Assembly (NCBI RefSeq): GCF_900100205.1
Contig: NZ_FNEQ01000007.1
Location: 1-64,000 of the forward strand
Length of the DNA stretch: 64,000 nucleotides
Direction: 5' to 3'
DNA from: Duganella sp. OV510
Lineage (GTDB): Bacteria; Pseudomonadota; Gammaproteobacteria; Burkholderiales; Burkholderiaceae_D
Part shown: positions 49,446-62,182 of the stretch, piece by piece
Position numbering within the stretch: the stretch's first letter is position 1
Layout: each line of letters opens with the position of its first letter
The notes under the pieces: generated by a model
The model's input: only the letters and a program-made list of their open reading frames with translations
Databases searched by the model: none
Told to the model about the DNA's origin: nothing
Program-made: the position numbers and the translations under genes

Positions 49446-52400
49446 ATGGCCACGCTTAGCACCCAGAACCGTCTGACCTTTACCGGCACCACAGAACCTG
49501 ACGCCTACATCACCTTGTACGATGGCAATGAAATGGTCGGTCTGGCGGTGGCCGACGCCTTCGGCGCCTGGCGTGTCGTCAGCGACAAGCTGGCTGACGG
49601 CCTGCACGCGCTATCGGTCACCGCCACTGATGTGGCGGGAAATACTTCCCCCCGGTCCGCGATTACCTACGTCAGCATCGCCGCAGCGGACGATGCGCCG
49701 CCGAAGTCGCCGATCGACACACCGGCCGAGGCTCAACTGAGCCCGGACACCGACAGCGGCGCCTCGAATACCGACCACATCACCAAGGTGGCGCTACCAG
49801 TGTACGTCGGACAGGCCAGGCCAGGCTCCTTTATCGAGCTGGTCATCGACGGCGTCAAGGGCAAATTCGGCGTGCCTGTCGATGCCAATGGCCACTGGCA
49901 GGCGCGCGGCGAGATCCTGGACGATGGCGCCCACACCATCAGCGTGATCGAGCACGACAGCGACGGCAACACCTCGGCGCCATCGGTAGCGATGCCGATC
50001 TTCATCGACACCATCGCACCGCAGCAACCAGGCGTGCCGGCGCTGGTAGCGCACAGCGACGACGCCATCCTCGCCAATGGCAACACGGTCATCCACCACA
50101 ACACCCCCACCTTGACCGGCACCGCAGAGCCGGGCGCCATCATCCAGCTGTTCGAGCACAGCTACTACACCACCAAAATCGGCAGCACCGTAGCCGACAG
50201 CAACGGCGCCTGGTCCATCACGGTTGCGCTTACCGACACCGAGCACAAGGTGAGCATTATCGCGACTGACCAGGCGGGCAATAGCGTCGGTTCGGACACC
50301 CTGACTTTTACCGTTGATACCAACGCCCCTGCCCTGGCCTCCGCTTCGGACACCGGCCTGCGCGGCGACTGGATCACCAATCTGGCCCAGCCTACGCTCT
50401 ACGGCCACGCCACGCGTGGCACTACGGCGGTGTTATATGAAGGCAATGAGGTCATCGGCACCAGCGTCGCCACCGGTGACGGTTTCTGGCGCGTCACCTC
50501 CACCAAGGCGCTGAGTGACGGCCAGCACAGCCTGTATGTCAAGCTCACCGACAGCCAGGGTAACGCCCTGCCAACCACTGGCACGGTGGTCATCACGGTC
50601 GATACGCAAGGGCCACAGACCGTCTCCTCCGCGCCGGCGCTGGCGGAAACCGATGATCATGGCAGCTCTTCCAGCGACCAGATCACCAATGTCAACACTG
50701 TGCTCATCCATGGCGTCACCGAGGCCGATCCGCACGCCATCGTCCGTGTCTATGTGGACGGTATCGAAAACGTCGCCAAATCCGCTGTTGCCACCAATGG
50801 CACCTGGATAGCCTCCGTATCGGGACTCAGCGATGGCGTGCACCGCATCAGCGTCACCACCGAGGACCAGGCCGGCAATGTCGGGCCGCGTTCGGTCGAG
50901 TCCATCATTACCGTCGATACCAGGGCGCCGGATGCGCCGTCCGCGCCCAAGCTTGATTCGGCCGCCAACGCCACGCCGCGCTTTACCGGCAAGGCCGAGG
51001 CTGGCGCCACCGTCACGCTGTACGACGGCACTACCCGCGTCGGCAGCGCCGTGGCGGACAGCAAGGGTGCGTGGAGCATCACCGCCGCCGCGCTTGCCGA
51101 TGGCAAGCACAGCCTGACCGTCACCGCCACCGACGTGGCCGGCAATACCTCGAAAGCGTCGGCCGCGCTCAGCGTGACAACCGATGGCACGCCGGACGCC
51201 GCGCCAACCGCGCTGGACTTGTCGACCGCGTCCGACAAAGGTGCGTCCAGCACTGACAACCTGACCAATCTGCCGACGCCTACCATCACCGGCAAGGCGG
51301 CTGCCGGCGCCACCGTGCTGCTGTTTGATGGCGCCACACAAGTCGGCAAGGCTGTCGCCAGCAGCGCCGGCGCGTGGAACATCACCAGCAGCAAGCTGTC
51401 CGACGGCGTGCACCACCTGACCGCAGTCGCGCAGGATGCGGCCGGCAACCTGTCGGCCGCATCGGTGGAACTGCTGGTGCACATCGACACCGCGCTGCCG
51501 GGTGTTGCCGCACCGGTGCTTGATGCGCTGTCCGACAGCGGCCGTTCGCAAAGCGACGGCATCACCAACATCGCCACGCCGAAACTCAGCGGCACAGCCG
51601 AAGCCGGCGCAACGGTGACCTTGTACGACGGCAGCACCGTGATCGGCACAGTGGTGGCCGACGACAAGGGCGCATGGAGCATCACCAGCAAGACACTGGC
51701 GGCAGGCGCGCACAACATCTCGGCCAAGGCTAGCGATGCAGCGGGCAATATATCGAATGCATCGGCGGTGCTGGCCATCACGGTCGATATCAAGGCGCCT
51801 GCAGCGCCTACCGCGCTGGACCTGGCCGCCGCAGCCGACAGCGGCACCTCGAATAGCGACAACCTCACCAGCGTCGCCACGCCGCTCGTTTCCGGCAAGG
51901 CCGAAGCCAACGCCGTTGTCACGCTGTACGACGGCCAGACGCTGCTGGGCAGCGCCACCGCCGACAGCAGCGGCAACTGGCGCATCACCCCGGCGACGGC
52001 GCTGGCAGACGGCGTGCACAACCTGACCGCCACCGCCACCGATGTGGCCGGCAATGTATCGCCTGCCTCGGTGGCGCTCAAGCTGAGCATCGACACCGCA
52101 GCGGCGGCCCCGACCGCGCTGGACCTGGCCACCGCGTCCGACAAGGGCGCCTCCAGCAGCGACAACGTCACCAACGTGGTCACGCCGGTCATCAGCGGCA
52201 AAGCCGAAGCCGGCGCCAGCGTGGTGCTGTACGACGGCGCCACCCAGGTCGGCAAAGCGGTCGCCAACAGCAGCGGCGTGTGGAGCATCACCACCAGCAA
52301 GCTGGTCGATGCGGAACATCACCTGACCGCCGTGGCCACCGATGTGGCGGGCAATGTCTCGCCAGCCTCGGCCGAACTGCTGCTGACCATCGATACCAAG

Positions 52401-53282
52401 GCGGTGCAAGTGACGGCGGCGCCGCTGCTGGAGGCGCAATCCGACAGCGGCCGCTCGCAAAGCGATGGCGTCACCAGTGACGCCACGCCAACAGTCAGCG
52501 GCGTCACCGAAGTGGGCGCCAGCGTCGCGCTGTACGACGGTACGACGCTGGTAGGCTCGGTCGTGGCCGGCGACGATGGCGCCTGGAGCATCACGTCCAA
52601 AGCGCTGTCGGCCAGCACGCACAAGCTGACGGTCAAGGTCACCGACATCGCCGGCAATATCTCCGCCGCTTCGCCGGCACTGACGCTGACCGTGGATAAC
52701 AAGGCGCCCAACGCGCCCACCACGCTGGACTTGCTGGCGGCCTACGACACTGGCACATCCGCCACCGACAACAAGACCGCCATCAGCACGCCGGTCATCA
52801 GCGGCAAGGCCGAAGCCAATGCCAGCGTCGCCTTGTATGACGGCACTGCGCTGCTAGGCAGCGTCATCGCCGACAGCAGCGGCAACTGGAAGATTGCCAC
52901 GACGGCTTCATTGAGCAAGGGCGTCCACAGCCTGACAGCCAAGGCCACGGATGTGGCGGGCAATGAATCGCAGGCATCGGCCGCGCTGAACCTGACCATC
53001 GATCCAGGCGCCACCGGTCTGACGCTGGCCGGCACCAGCGCCGCCGACAATTTTGTCCTGAACAGCGAAACCGGCGCCATCAAGGTGACTGGCTTTGCCA
53101 TCGTCAGTGATCATCTGGTGCTGGCGCACGACTACAACGGCCTGGTGCTGAACAGCGCCAGCGACGTGCTGGCGCTAGGCCATGTGGTCGGCAAGGACTA
53201 CGTGATTGATCTGGGCGCCGGCCACGAAGTGACGTTGGTTGGTGTCACCGCGCTGGCCGAATCGGCGATTACGCTGCTGTAA
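49446..53282 (+). CDS. giant bacterial Ig-like repeat protein, putative type I-secreted adhesin
   Basis: A 1278-residue protein of about twelve repeats of about 95-100 residues, each a bacterial Ig-like domain with the pattern GxAEAGAxVTLYDG ... GAWSIT ... VTATDVAGN. Repeats are joined by Asp/Ser-rich linkers such as DSGRSQSDGVTS that could bind calcium. Repeats 6-12 are nearly identical to each other; repeats 1-5 are diverged. There is no N-terminal signal peptide. The last ~85 residues (ADNFVLNSETGAIKVTGFAI, DLGAGHEVTLVGV) resemble the C-terminal RTX/type I secretion region of large adhesins. AGGGAG lies 8 bases upstream. No secretion genes are near. Its stop abuts the convergent pcp gene. 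Confidence 0.88.
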   Translation: MATLSTQNRLTFTGTTEPDAYITLYDGNEMVGLAVADAFGAWRVVSDKLADGLHALSVTATDVAGNTSPRSAITYVSIAAADDAPPKSPIDTPAEAQLSPDTDSGASNTDHITKVALPVYVGQARPGSFIELVIDGVKGKFGVPVDANGHWQARGEILDDGAHTISVIEHDSDGNTSAPSVAMPIFIDTIAPQQPGVPALVAHSDDAILANGNTVIHHNTPTLTGTAEPGAIIQLFEHSYYTTKIGSTVADSNGAWSITVALTDTEHKVSIIATDQAGNSVGSDTLTFTVDTNAPALASASDTGLRGDWITNLAQPTLYGHATRGTTAVLYEGNEVIGTSVATGDGFWRVTSTKALSDGQHSLYVKLTDSQGNALPTTGTVVITVDTQGPQTVSSAPALAETDDHGSSSSDQITNVNTVLIHGVTEADPHAIVRVYVDGIENVAKSAVATNGTWIASVSGLSDGVHRISVTTEDQAGNVGPRSVESIITVDTRAPDAPSAPKLDSAANATPRFTGKAEAGATVTLYDGTTRVGSAVADSKGAWSITAAALADGKHSLTVTATDVAGNTSKASAALSVTTDGTPDAAPTALDLSTASDKGASSTDNLTNLPTPTITGKAAAGATVLLFDGATQVGKAVASSAGAWNITSSKLSDGVHHLTAVAQDAAGNLSAASVELLVHIDTALPGVAAPVLDALSDSGRSQSDGITNIATPKLSGTAEAGATVTLYDGSTVIGTVVADDKGAWSITSKTLAAGAHNISAKASDAAGNISNASAVLAITVDIKAPAAPTALDLAAAADSGTSNSDNLTSVATPLVSGKAEANAVVTLYDGQTLLGSATADSSGNWRITPATALADGVHNLTATATDVAGNVSPASVALKLSIDTAAAAPTALDLATASDKGASSSDNVTNVVTPVISGKAEAGASVVLYDGATQVGKAVANSSGVWSITTSKLVDAEHHLTAVATDVAGNVSPASAELLLTIDTKAVQVTAAPLLEAQSDSGRSQSDGVTSDATPTVSGVTEVGASVALYDGTTLVGSVVAGDDGAWSITSKALSASTHKLTVKVTDIAGNISAASPALTLTVDNKAPNAPTTLDLLAAYDTGTSATDNKTAISTPVISGKAEANASVALYDGTALLGSVIADSSGNWKIATTASLSKGVHSLTAKATDVAGNESQASAALNLTIDPGATGLTLAGTSAADNFVLNSETGAIKVTGFAIVSDHLVLAHDYNGLVLNSASDVLALGHVVGKDYVIDLGAGHEVTLVGVTALAESAITLL

Positions 53283-53933
53283 TCAGTGGGTCAGCCCGCC
53301 CGCCTCGCGCACATCGACGGTGTGCGCGAGCGTGGTGCGGACGGCGATGCGCAGGCCTTCGACCAGGTCTTCCAGCTTCATGCTGGCGGCGCCCGGATGC
53401 TGGGCCGCCTGCTGCGGCAGATATGGGATGTGTATGAAGCCGGCGCGCATGGTGGTGCCCCACTCGTGCGCCTGGTGCATCAGGCCATAGAACACATGGT
53501 TGCAGACAAAGGTGCCCGCCGTTTGCGACACCGACGCCGGCAAGCCCGCCGCGCGCAGCTCGTGCACGATGGCCTTGATCGGCAGCGTGGAGAAGTAAGC
53601 CGCCGGGCCGCCGTTGATGATCGGCTGGTCGACGATCTGCCGGTGCTGGTTGTCCGGAATCGGCGCATCGTCGATATTGATGGCGATGCGCTCCACTGAA
53701 ATATCCACCCGGCCGCCAGCCTGCCCCACCGCAATGACGATGCTCGGCTGCAGTTCCTCCACCGCCTGGTGCACGACTTTCAACGCACGGCCGAACACGC
53801 ACGGCAGTTGCCGTGCGTGGACCACGAAGTCGCCCTCGTGCCAGCCTTGCAGCGCGCGCACCGCTTCCCATGAGGGATTGATGCTCTCTTTGTTAAACGG
53901 CTCAAAGCCCGTTAACAATATTATCTTTTTCAT
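53283..53933 (-). CDS. pcp: pyroglutamyl-peptidase I
   Basis: A 216-residue cysteine peptidase that removes N-terminal pyroglutamate from peptides. The triad falls exactly at the family positions: Glu 81 in SVERIAINI, Cys 144 in AGTFVCNHVFYG and His 168 in AGFIHIPYLPQQ. The N-terminus ILLTGFEPFNKESINPSWEA is canonical. The start ATG at 53933 has GGAG 9 bases upstream; a GTG two codons earlier is too close to that site. Encoded with DUF979 and DUF969 membrane proteins, suggesting uptake and use of pyroglutamyl compounds. Confidence 0.96.
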   Translation of the reverse strand: MKKIILLTGFEPFNKESINPSWEAVRALQGWHEGDFVVHARQLPCVFGRALKVVHQAVEELQPSIVIAVGQAGGRVDISVERIAINIDDAPIPDNQHRQIVDQPIINGGPAAYFSTLPIKAIVHELRAAGLPASVSQTAGTFVCNHVFYGLMHQAHEWGTTMRAGFIHIPYLPQQAAQHPGAASMKLEDLVEGLRIAVRTTLAHTVDVREAGGLTH

Positions 53934-53970
53934 CTCCACGAACTCCGTGATGCGTTAACCCAGCAGCGTC

Positions 53971-54927
53971 TCACAGATTCATCAAAAAATAAAGCAGCGC
54001 AATATTTGCTAACAATAATGGCAATGCTGTCGGAATCTGCATCTTGACCACGGCGTTCTTGTCCGGCAGTTCCAGCAGCGCCGCCGGCACGATGTTGAAA
54101 TTCGCCGCCATCGGCGTCATCAAAGTGCCGCAGTAAGCGCTGAACATGCCGATCGCCGCCATCACCGCCGGGTTGGCGTGGTAGACGCCGACCAGCACCG
54201 GAATGCCGACGCCGCCGGCCATCACCGGAAACGCCGCGAAGCCATTGCCCATGATGATGGTGAACAGCGCCATGCCGACGCAATACACCGCCACCGCCAC
54301 CAGCCGCAGGTCCATATTGATGTAGGACGTGACCACATGCGCCACCGCCTTGCCCATGCCGGCGTCGGTGAACAGCAGGCCGAGCACCGCCAGCATATGT
54401 GGCAACACCACCGCCCAGCCGAGGTGGTCGACCAGGCGGCGCGATTCGCGCATCGCCTGCAGCGGCGTCGAGCGCGTCAGCCAGCAGGCGGTGGCGACCG
54501 CGAACAGCGAGCCACAGCCAAGGGCGACCAGCGTGATGTGTTTCGGATCAAGCAGGAACAGGCCGTTCCACTGCACATCCTTGAACACGGTGGAGCCGAT
54601 CACCGTGGTCAGCGGAATCAGCAGCGCCGGGATCAGCAGCTTGTGCCCCAGCCGCTGCGCGCTGGCGCGGCGTTCTTCCGGCGTGCGCTCGCCGTAACGG
54701 CCCAGCGTGACGCCGCCAAAGCCGGCGATCAGCGCCATCACCACCATCAGCAGGCCGGCTGCCACCGGCGGCAACTGCTCGCCGGCCAGGTAGATCACTG
54801 CGTACAAGGCCCAGAACAAGGCGCTGCTATAGCGCCTGGGATTGTGCTGGTCGCGCAGCGCCATGAAAGCGATCATCAGCAGCATCGCGCCCAGCACGTA
54901 ATAGAAGAAGTCCAGCGTGAGTATCAT
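53971..54927 (-). CDS. 5-oxoproline transporter candidate, DUF979-family subunit
   Basis: A 318-residue membrane protein with about nine hydrophobic segments (FFYYVLGAMLLMIAFMALRD at the start; LLLMVVMALIAGFGGVTLGR-like helices after it; VMAAIGMFSAYCGTLMTPMA near the end). The family is DUF979, almost always encoded beside DUF969 and pcp. Databases commonly label the pair as a 5-oxoproline transporter on the basis of this neighbourhood. The start at 54927 overlaps the DUF969 stop as ATGA. Transport of pyroglutamate is inference from context. Confidence 0.85.
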   Translation of the reverse strand: MILTLDFFYYVLGAMLLMIAFMALRDQHNPRRYSSALFWALYAVIYLAGEQLPPVAAGLLMVVMALIAGFGGVTLGRYGERTPEERRASAQRLGHKLLIPALLIPLTTVIGSTVFKDVQWNGLFLLDPKHITLVALGCGSLFAVATACWLTRSTPLQAMRESRRLVDHLGWAVVLPHMLAVLGLLFTDAGMGKAVAHVVTSYINMDLRLVAVAVYCVGMALFTIIMGNGFAAFPVMAGGVGIPVLVGVYHANPAVMAAIGMFSAYCGTLMTPMAANFNIVPAALLELPDKNAVVKMQIPTALPLLLANIALLYFLMNL

Positions 54928-55613
54928 TTGACGCTCCGGGCGATCTGCGCGTCCAGCCGGTACAGCCGCCACGAATGGATGATGAAGGCGCAGATGGCGG
55001 TCGGTATGCCCCACAGCGCCATGTGCAGCGGATCGACATCGATTCCCTCGCCATGCAGGATGGTTTGCATCAGCACGATGGCGCCAAAGGCGACGAAGAT
55101 GTCCTCGCCAAAGAACAGGCCGACGTTATCGGTGGCAGCCGCCATGGCGCGGATGCGGTGCCGCATGTCCATCGTGATATCCGGATAGCGCACCTCGGCG
55201 GCGCCCTCGGCCATCGGCGCGATCAGCGGCCGCACCATATTGGGATGGCCGCCAATGCTGGTCAGGCCGAAAGCGGCGCTGATTTCTCGAATCGCCAGGT
55301 AGACAATCAGCAGCCGGCCGGTGGTGGCCGAACGGATGCGCGCGATCGATGCCTGCGCATGCTCCTTCAAGCCATGCCGTTCCAGCAGGCCGATGGCGGC
55401 AATCGGCAGCAACAGGATCAGCGGCAGGTTGCGGGTCTTGATGAAGGCCGTACCCAGCGTGGCCAGCAACTGCTCGACCGGCATGAAGGCGGCAAAGCCG
55501 GTGACAAAGCAGGCCGCCACCACCACCAGCACCGGATGGGCGCGCAGCGCGAAGCCGGCAATGATGACGGCCACACCCAGCAGCGGCCACAGATTTACGA
55601 CGGTGTGTTCCAC
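54924..55613 (-). CDS. 5-oxoproline transporter candidate, DUF969-family subunit
   Basis: A 229-residue membrane protein with four to six hydrophobic segments (NLWPLLGVAVIIAGFALRAH at the N-terminus). AAFGLTSIGGHPNMVRPLIA and NVGLFFGEDIFVAFGAIVLM are the family blocks. The start is a GTG at 55613 with GAGGAG 6 bases upstream; upstream in-frame codons lack a ribosome site. It is the first gene of a three-gene minus-strand operon (DUF969, DUF979, pcp). Confidence 0.86.
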   Translation of the reverse strand: MEHTVVNLWPLLGVAVIIAGFALRAHPVLVVVAACFVTGFAAFMPVEQLLATLGTAFIKTRNLPLILLLPIAAIGLLERHGLKEHAQASIARIRSATTGRLLIVYLAIREISAAFGLTSIGGHPNMVRPLIAPMAEGAAEVRYPDITMDMRHRIRAMAAATDNVGLFFGEDIFVAFGAIVLMQTILHGEGIDVDPLHMALWGIPTAICAFIIHSWRLYRLDAQIARSVK

Positions 55614-55673
55614 AAAAACTCCTCGGCACGAATAACCCGTGGGCATTGTACCGGGCTGGACGCCCGATGCAAC

Positions 55674-55707
55674 AATCCCCCGCCAGGCGGCGCCTGGCGG
55701 GGGATTG
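55674..55707 (-). terminator. strong hairpin after the second TonB receptor gene
   Basis: CAATCCCCGCCAGGC (55674-55688) pairs with GCCTGGCGGGGGATTG (55692-55707) with one bulged G and a 3-nt loop. It lies between the receptor stop (55726) and the DUF969 start (55613). The downstream tract on the minus strand is TTGTTGC, a weak T-run, so it is a probable rather than certain intrinsic terminator. Confidence 0.6.
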
Positions 55708-55725
55708 GAGATGGGCTGTTAAGGC

Positions 55726-58005
<2,280 letters not shown>

Positions 58006-58263
58006 ATGTCCTGCTCCCGTAAATTTAAGTGGTGACCTGTGGTTTTTGTTATATCGATATACACATTACCAATCATGCTAGCACGGAAAAAAATGCAGGA
58101 AAGTGAACTTTTGACGGTCTTGATTCATATCTATTTTGTATAAATAGCTAAGAAAAAACGAATTTGTCGTACATATTGGCGCTGGTGCATAGTCATGGAT
58201 CGGCCTGAACAGGCTTGGTGACGGGCGTTGTCTATGAAACCAGGTGATCGGATGCGCGCGGTA

Positions 58264-58283
58264 TTTTGTCCAGCGGGACAAAA
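58264..58283. promoter_or_regulatory. perfect dyad TTTTGTCC-N4-GGACAAAA
   Basis: TTTTGTCC (58264-58271) and GGACAAAA (58276-58283) are exact inverted repeats around AGCG. It lies near the middle of the divergent region between the TonB receptor and the BMP operon. No T-run suits a terminator for either neighbouring gene, and neither gene ends here, so a protein-binding site is more likely. Confidence 0.5.
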
Positions 58284-58366
58284 AAGCAACGGCATAAAAA
58301 TTTTTAATTCGGCGCGGCTTGTTGTTGCGTTGCGACATGCATCACGAAACCAGGCTAACGTTTAGC

Positions 58367-58385
58367 AATTGCGAAATTCACAATT
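58367..58385. promoter_or_regulatory. 19-bp near-perfect palindrome AATTGCGAAATTCACAATT
   Basis: AATTGCGAA and TTCACAATT are 9-bp arms with a single mismatch around a central A. It lies about 120 bp before the BMP start codon. It is not a CRP site, since spacing between TGCGA and TCACA is wrong. It looks like the operator of a dimeric repressor that is not encoded next to it. Confidence 0.5.
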
Positions 58386-58504
58386 TTTTAGCAAGTTGTC
58401 AGCACTTATTGCATGAAATCAGGGATTTAGAGGAATAATACGGCCGGTAACTACATGCTATAGCCAATAAAAATATACAATAACGATCTTCCAGGAGCCT
58501 ATTC

Positions 58505-59500
58505 ATGAAACTTTCACAACTTAGTTTGACGGTTGCAGCACTGTTTATCGCTGCCAGCGCGTCCGCGGCTGCTCCAAAACTGGGCATCGTGTATGACGCA
58601 GGCGGCAAGTTCGACAAGTCGTTCAATCAGTCCGCTTTCGAAGGCGCCACGCGCTTCAAAAAAGAGACCAACATCAATTTCATCGAGGTGCAAGCCTCCA
58701 GCGACACCCAGGCTGAACAGGTGATGCGCGGCCTCGCCCGCAAGAATCTCGACCTGATCGCCGCCATCGGCTTTGCCCAGCAGGCCGCCGTACAGAAGGT
58801 CGCCAAAGAATTCCCGAAAGTCCACTTCGTGCTGATCGACGGCGTGGCGCAAGGCGCCAACGTCAATTCCATCACGTTCAAGGAAGAAGAAGGTTCCTAC
58901 CTGGCGGGCGTGGCTGCGGCCATGGCGTCGAAGTCGAAGAAACTCGGCTTCATCGGCGGTGTCGACATCCCGCTGATCCGCACCTTCGCCTGCGGCTACA
59001 CGCAGGGCGCCAAGGCGGTGAACCCGAAAGTTGACGTGACCTCGAACATGGTCGGCACCTCGTCGGATTCGTGGAACAACCCGGCCAAGGGCGGTGAGCT
59101 GGCCCGTTCGCAATTCGACCGCGGCGTCGATGTGGTGTTTGCCGTGGCCGGCGGTTCGGGCCTGGGAACGCTGCAAACCGCCAAGGAAAAAGGCAAGCTG
59201 GCGATCGGCGTCGATTCCAACCAGAACAGCCTGTACCCAGGCAGCATCCTGACCTCGATGGTCAAGCGCGTCGACAACGCCGTGTATGACTCCTTCATGC
59301 AGATGAAGAACGGCACCTGGAAGGCAGGCGTCACCGCCAAGGGCCTGAAGGAAGGCGGCGTGGATTGGGCGCTCGACGAGAACAACCGCAAGTTGATCAC
59401 GCCGGAAATCGAGAAGCGCGTGCTGGGTGCACGCAAGGATATTATCGATGGCAAGATCAAGGTCATCGACATCCGTTCGGGCGCAGCCTGCCCGGTCTAA
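58505..59500 (+). CDS. BMP-family ABC transporter substrate-binding protein
   Basis: A 331-residue periplasmic protein of the BMP/PnrA-like family. A type I signal peptide (about 1-22, ASASA/AAP) precedes KLGIVYDAGGKFDKSFNQSA, the family's opening with the Asp/Phe residues that bind the nucleoside. IAAIGFAQQAAVQKVAKEFP, GYTQGAKAVNP and DVVFAVAGGSGLGTLQTAKE follow. PnrA-type proteins bind purine or other nucleosides with high affinity. Most relatives are lipoproteins, but no lipobox is visible here. First gene of the ABC operon; a hairpin follows the stop. Confidence 0.94.
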   Translation: MKLSQLSLTVAALFIAASASAAAPKLGIVYDAGGKFDKSFNQSAFEGATRFKKETNINFIEVQASSDTQAEQVMRGLARKNLDLIAAIGFAQQAAVQKVAKEFPKVHFVLIDGVAQGANVNSITFKEEEGSYLAGVAAAMASKSKKLGFIGGVDIPLIRTFACGYTQGAKAVNPKVDVTSNMVGTSSDSWNNPAKGGELARSQFDRGVDVVFAVAGGSGLGTLQTAKEKGKLAIGVDSNQNSLYPGSILTSMVKRVDNAVYDSFMQMKNGTWKAGVTAKGLKEGGVDWALDENNRKLITPEIEKRVLGARKDIIDGKIKVIDIRSGAACPV

Positions 59501-59519
59501 TACCTGTTTGAACATAGAG

Positions 59520-59554
59520 CGCGCCGCCGGGGATTGCCCCCTGCGGCGCGTTTT
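59520..59554 (+). terminator. hairpin between the BMP binding protein and ATPase genes
   Basis: CGCGCCGC (59520-59527) pairs with GCGGCGCG (59543-59550), and inner GGGG can pair with CCCC. TTTTACTT follows. It has the form of an intrinsic terminator inside an apparent operon, 21 bp before the ATPase start. Partial read-through would give more binding protein than transporter, as is common for such operons. Confidence 0.7.
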
Positions 59555-59575
59555 ACTTAATTAAAAAACGATCCT

Positions 59576-61101
<1,526 letters not shown>

Positions 61102-61105
<4 letters not shown>

Positions 61106-62175
61106 ATAAAGACCTGCCACGCTGGGCAACCGCGTTTGTAATGCCCGTTCTGAACCTGCTGTCGGCACTGCTGGTGACCGCGCTGGTGATCCATCTGCTG
61201 GGCGAAAGCCCGACCGAATCGCTGGCGATCCTGGTCAACAGCGCCGTCGTCAATCCGGAGGGCCTGAGCTACACGCTGTTCTACGCCTCGACCTTCATCT
61301 TCACCGGTCTGGCGGTATCGATCGCCATGCAGGCCGGCCTGTTCAATATCGGCGCCGAAGGCCAGATGTATTTTGCGGGCCTGGGCCTGACCCTGGCCAT
61401 GCTGGCCTTTGACAGCTCGCTGTCGCCATGGCTGCTGATCCCTGTCGGCATGCTGGGCGCGGCGCTGTTTGGCGCGCTGTGGGCTTTCGTGCCAGGCTAC
61501 CTGCAAGCCAAGCGCGGCAGCCACGTGGTGGTCACCACCATCATGTTCAACTACATCGCCGCCTCGCTGATGAACACCGTGATCGTCAAGCTGGTACCGC
61601 CGGGCGAACAGAATCCGGCCAGCCGCGCCTTCAGCGCCGCCGCCGAGATGCCGCGCCTGAACGAGTGGTTCCCTGTCCTGGGCGAGACGCCGCTGAACAT
61701 CAGCTTCTTCATCGCCATCCTCGCGCTGGTGATCTACGGCGTGGTGGTATCCCGTTCGGCATGGGGCTACAAGCTGCGCGCCACGGGCCTGAACAAGCAC
61801 GCCGCGCACTACGCCGGCATCCGCATCAGCAAGATGATCATCATCGTCATGCTGATCTCGGGCGCGCTGGCCGGCCTCGGCTCGGTCAACTCCATCATGG
61901 GCTCGACCCACTACCTGTCGCTGAACTTCGTCGGCGGCGCCGGCTTCATCGGCATCGCGATTGCGCTGATGGGCCGCCAGCACCCGGTCGGCATTTTCCT
62001 GTCGGCGGTGCTGTTCGGCGCGCTGACGCAGGGTGGCTTCGACCTGTCGCTGGAGAAGCAGAACATTCCGCCGGAAACCGTGATCCTGATTCAGGGCTTG
62101 ATTATCCTGTTCTGCGGCGCGATGGAAAACCTGTACGCGCCGGTCATCGCCAAAGCGCTGAAATTCAAGAAGTGA
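61102..62175 (+). CDS. ABC transporter permease (BPD_transp_2 type), subunit 1
   Basis: A 357-residue permease with 8-10 hydrophobic helices. IAMQAGLFNIGAEGQMYFAG is the family signature for nucleoside/ribose-type permeases. GSHVVVTTIMFNYIAASLMN and GSTHYLSLNFVGGAGFIGIA are the other conserved blocks. It overlaps the ATPase gene by 4 bp and is followed by the second permease after 7 bp. The pair should form a heterodimeric channel for the ligand delivered by the BMP protein. Confidence 0.94.
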
Positions 62176-62182
62176 GGACGAT

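Larger units (their letters stand above)
58006..58504. other. 499-bp intergenic regulatory region between TonB receptor and BMP transporter
   Basis: This AT-richer stretch lacks a supportable gene; an 86-codon minus-strand frame at 58078-58338 has no ribosome site or recognisable product. It contains TATATCGATATA (58050-58061, perfect palindrome), TTTTGTCC-AGCG-GGACAAAA (58264-58283), the near-perfect 19-bp palindrome at 58367-58385 and a GAAACCAGG repeat at 58236 and 58346. It must carry both divergent promoters; none could be fixed with a convincing -35/-10 pair. Confidence 0.7.

Noticed and set aside
50433..52622. 729-codon minus-strand frame within the Ig-repeat gene
   Set aside because: It mirrors the repeats of the coding strand, so its own apparent repeats are a by-product; no start signals or known domain.
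58078..58338. 86-codon minus-strand frame in the 499-bp intergenic region
   Set aside because: No Shine-Dalgarno, odd composition, and it overlaps palindromic regulatory DNA; treated as non-coding.
58367..58385. CRP site at the 19-bp palindrome
   Set aside because: TGCGA and TCACA are separated by 3 bases rather than the 6 required for CRP half-sites.
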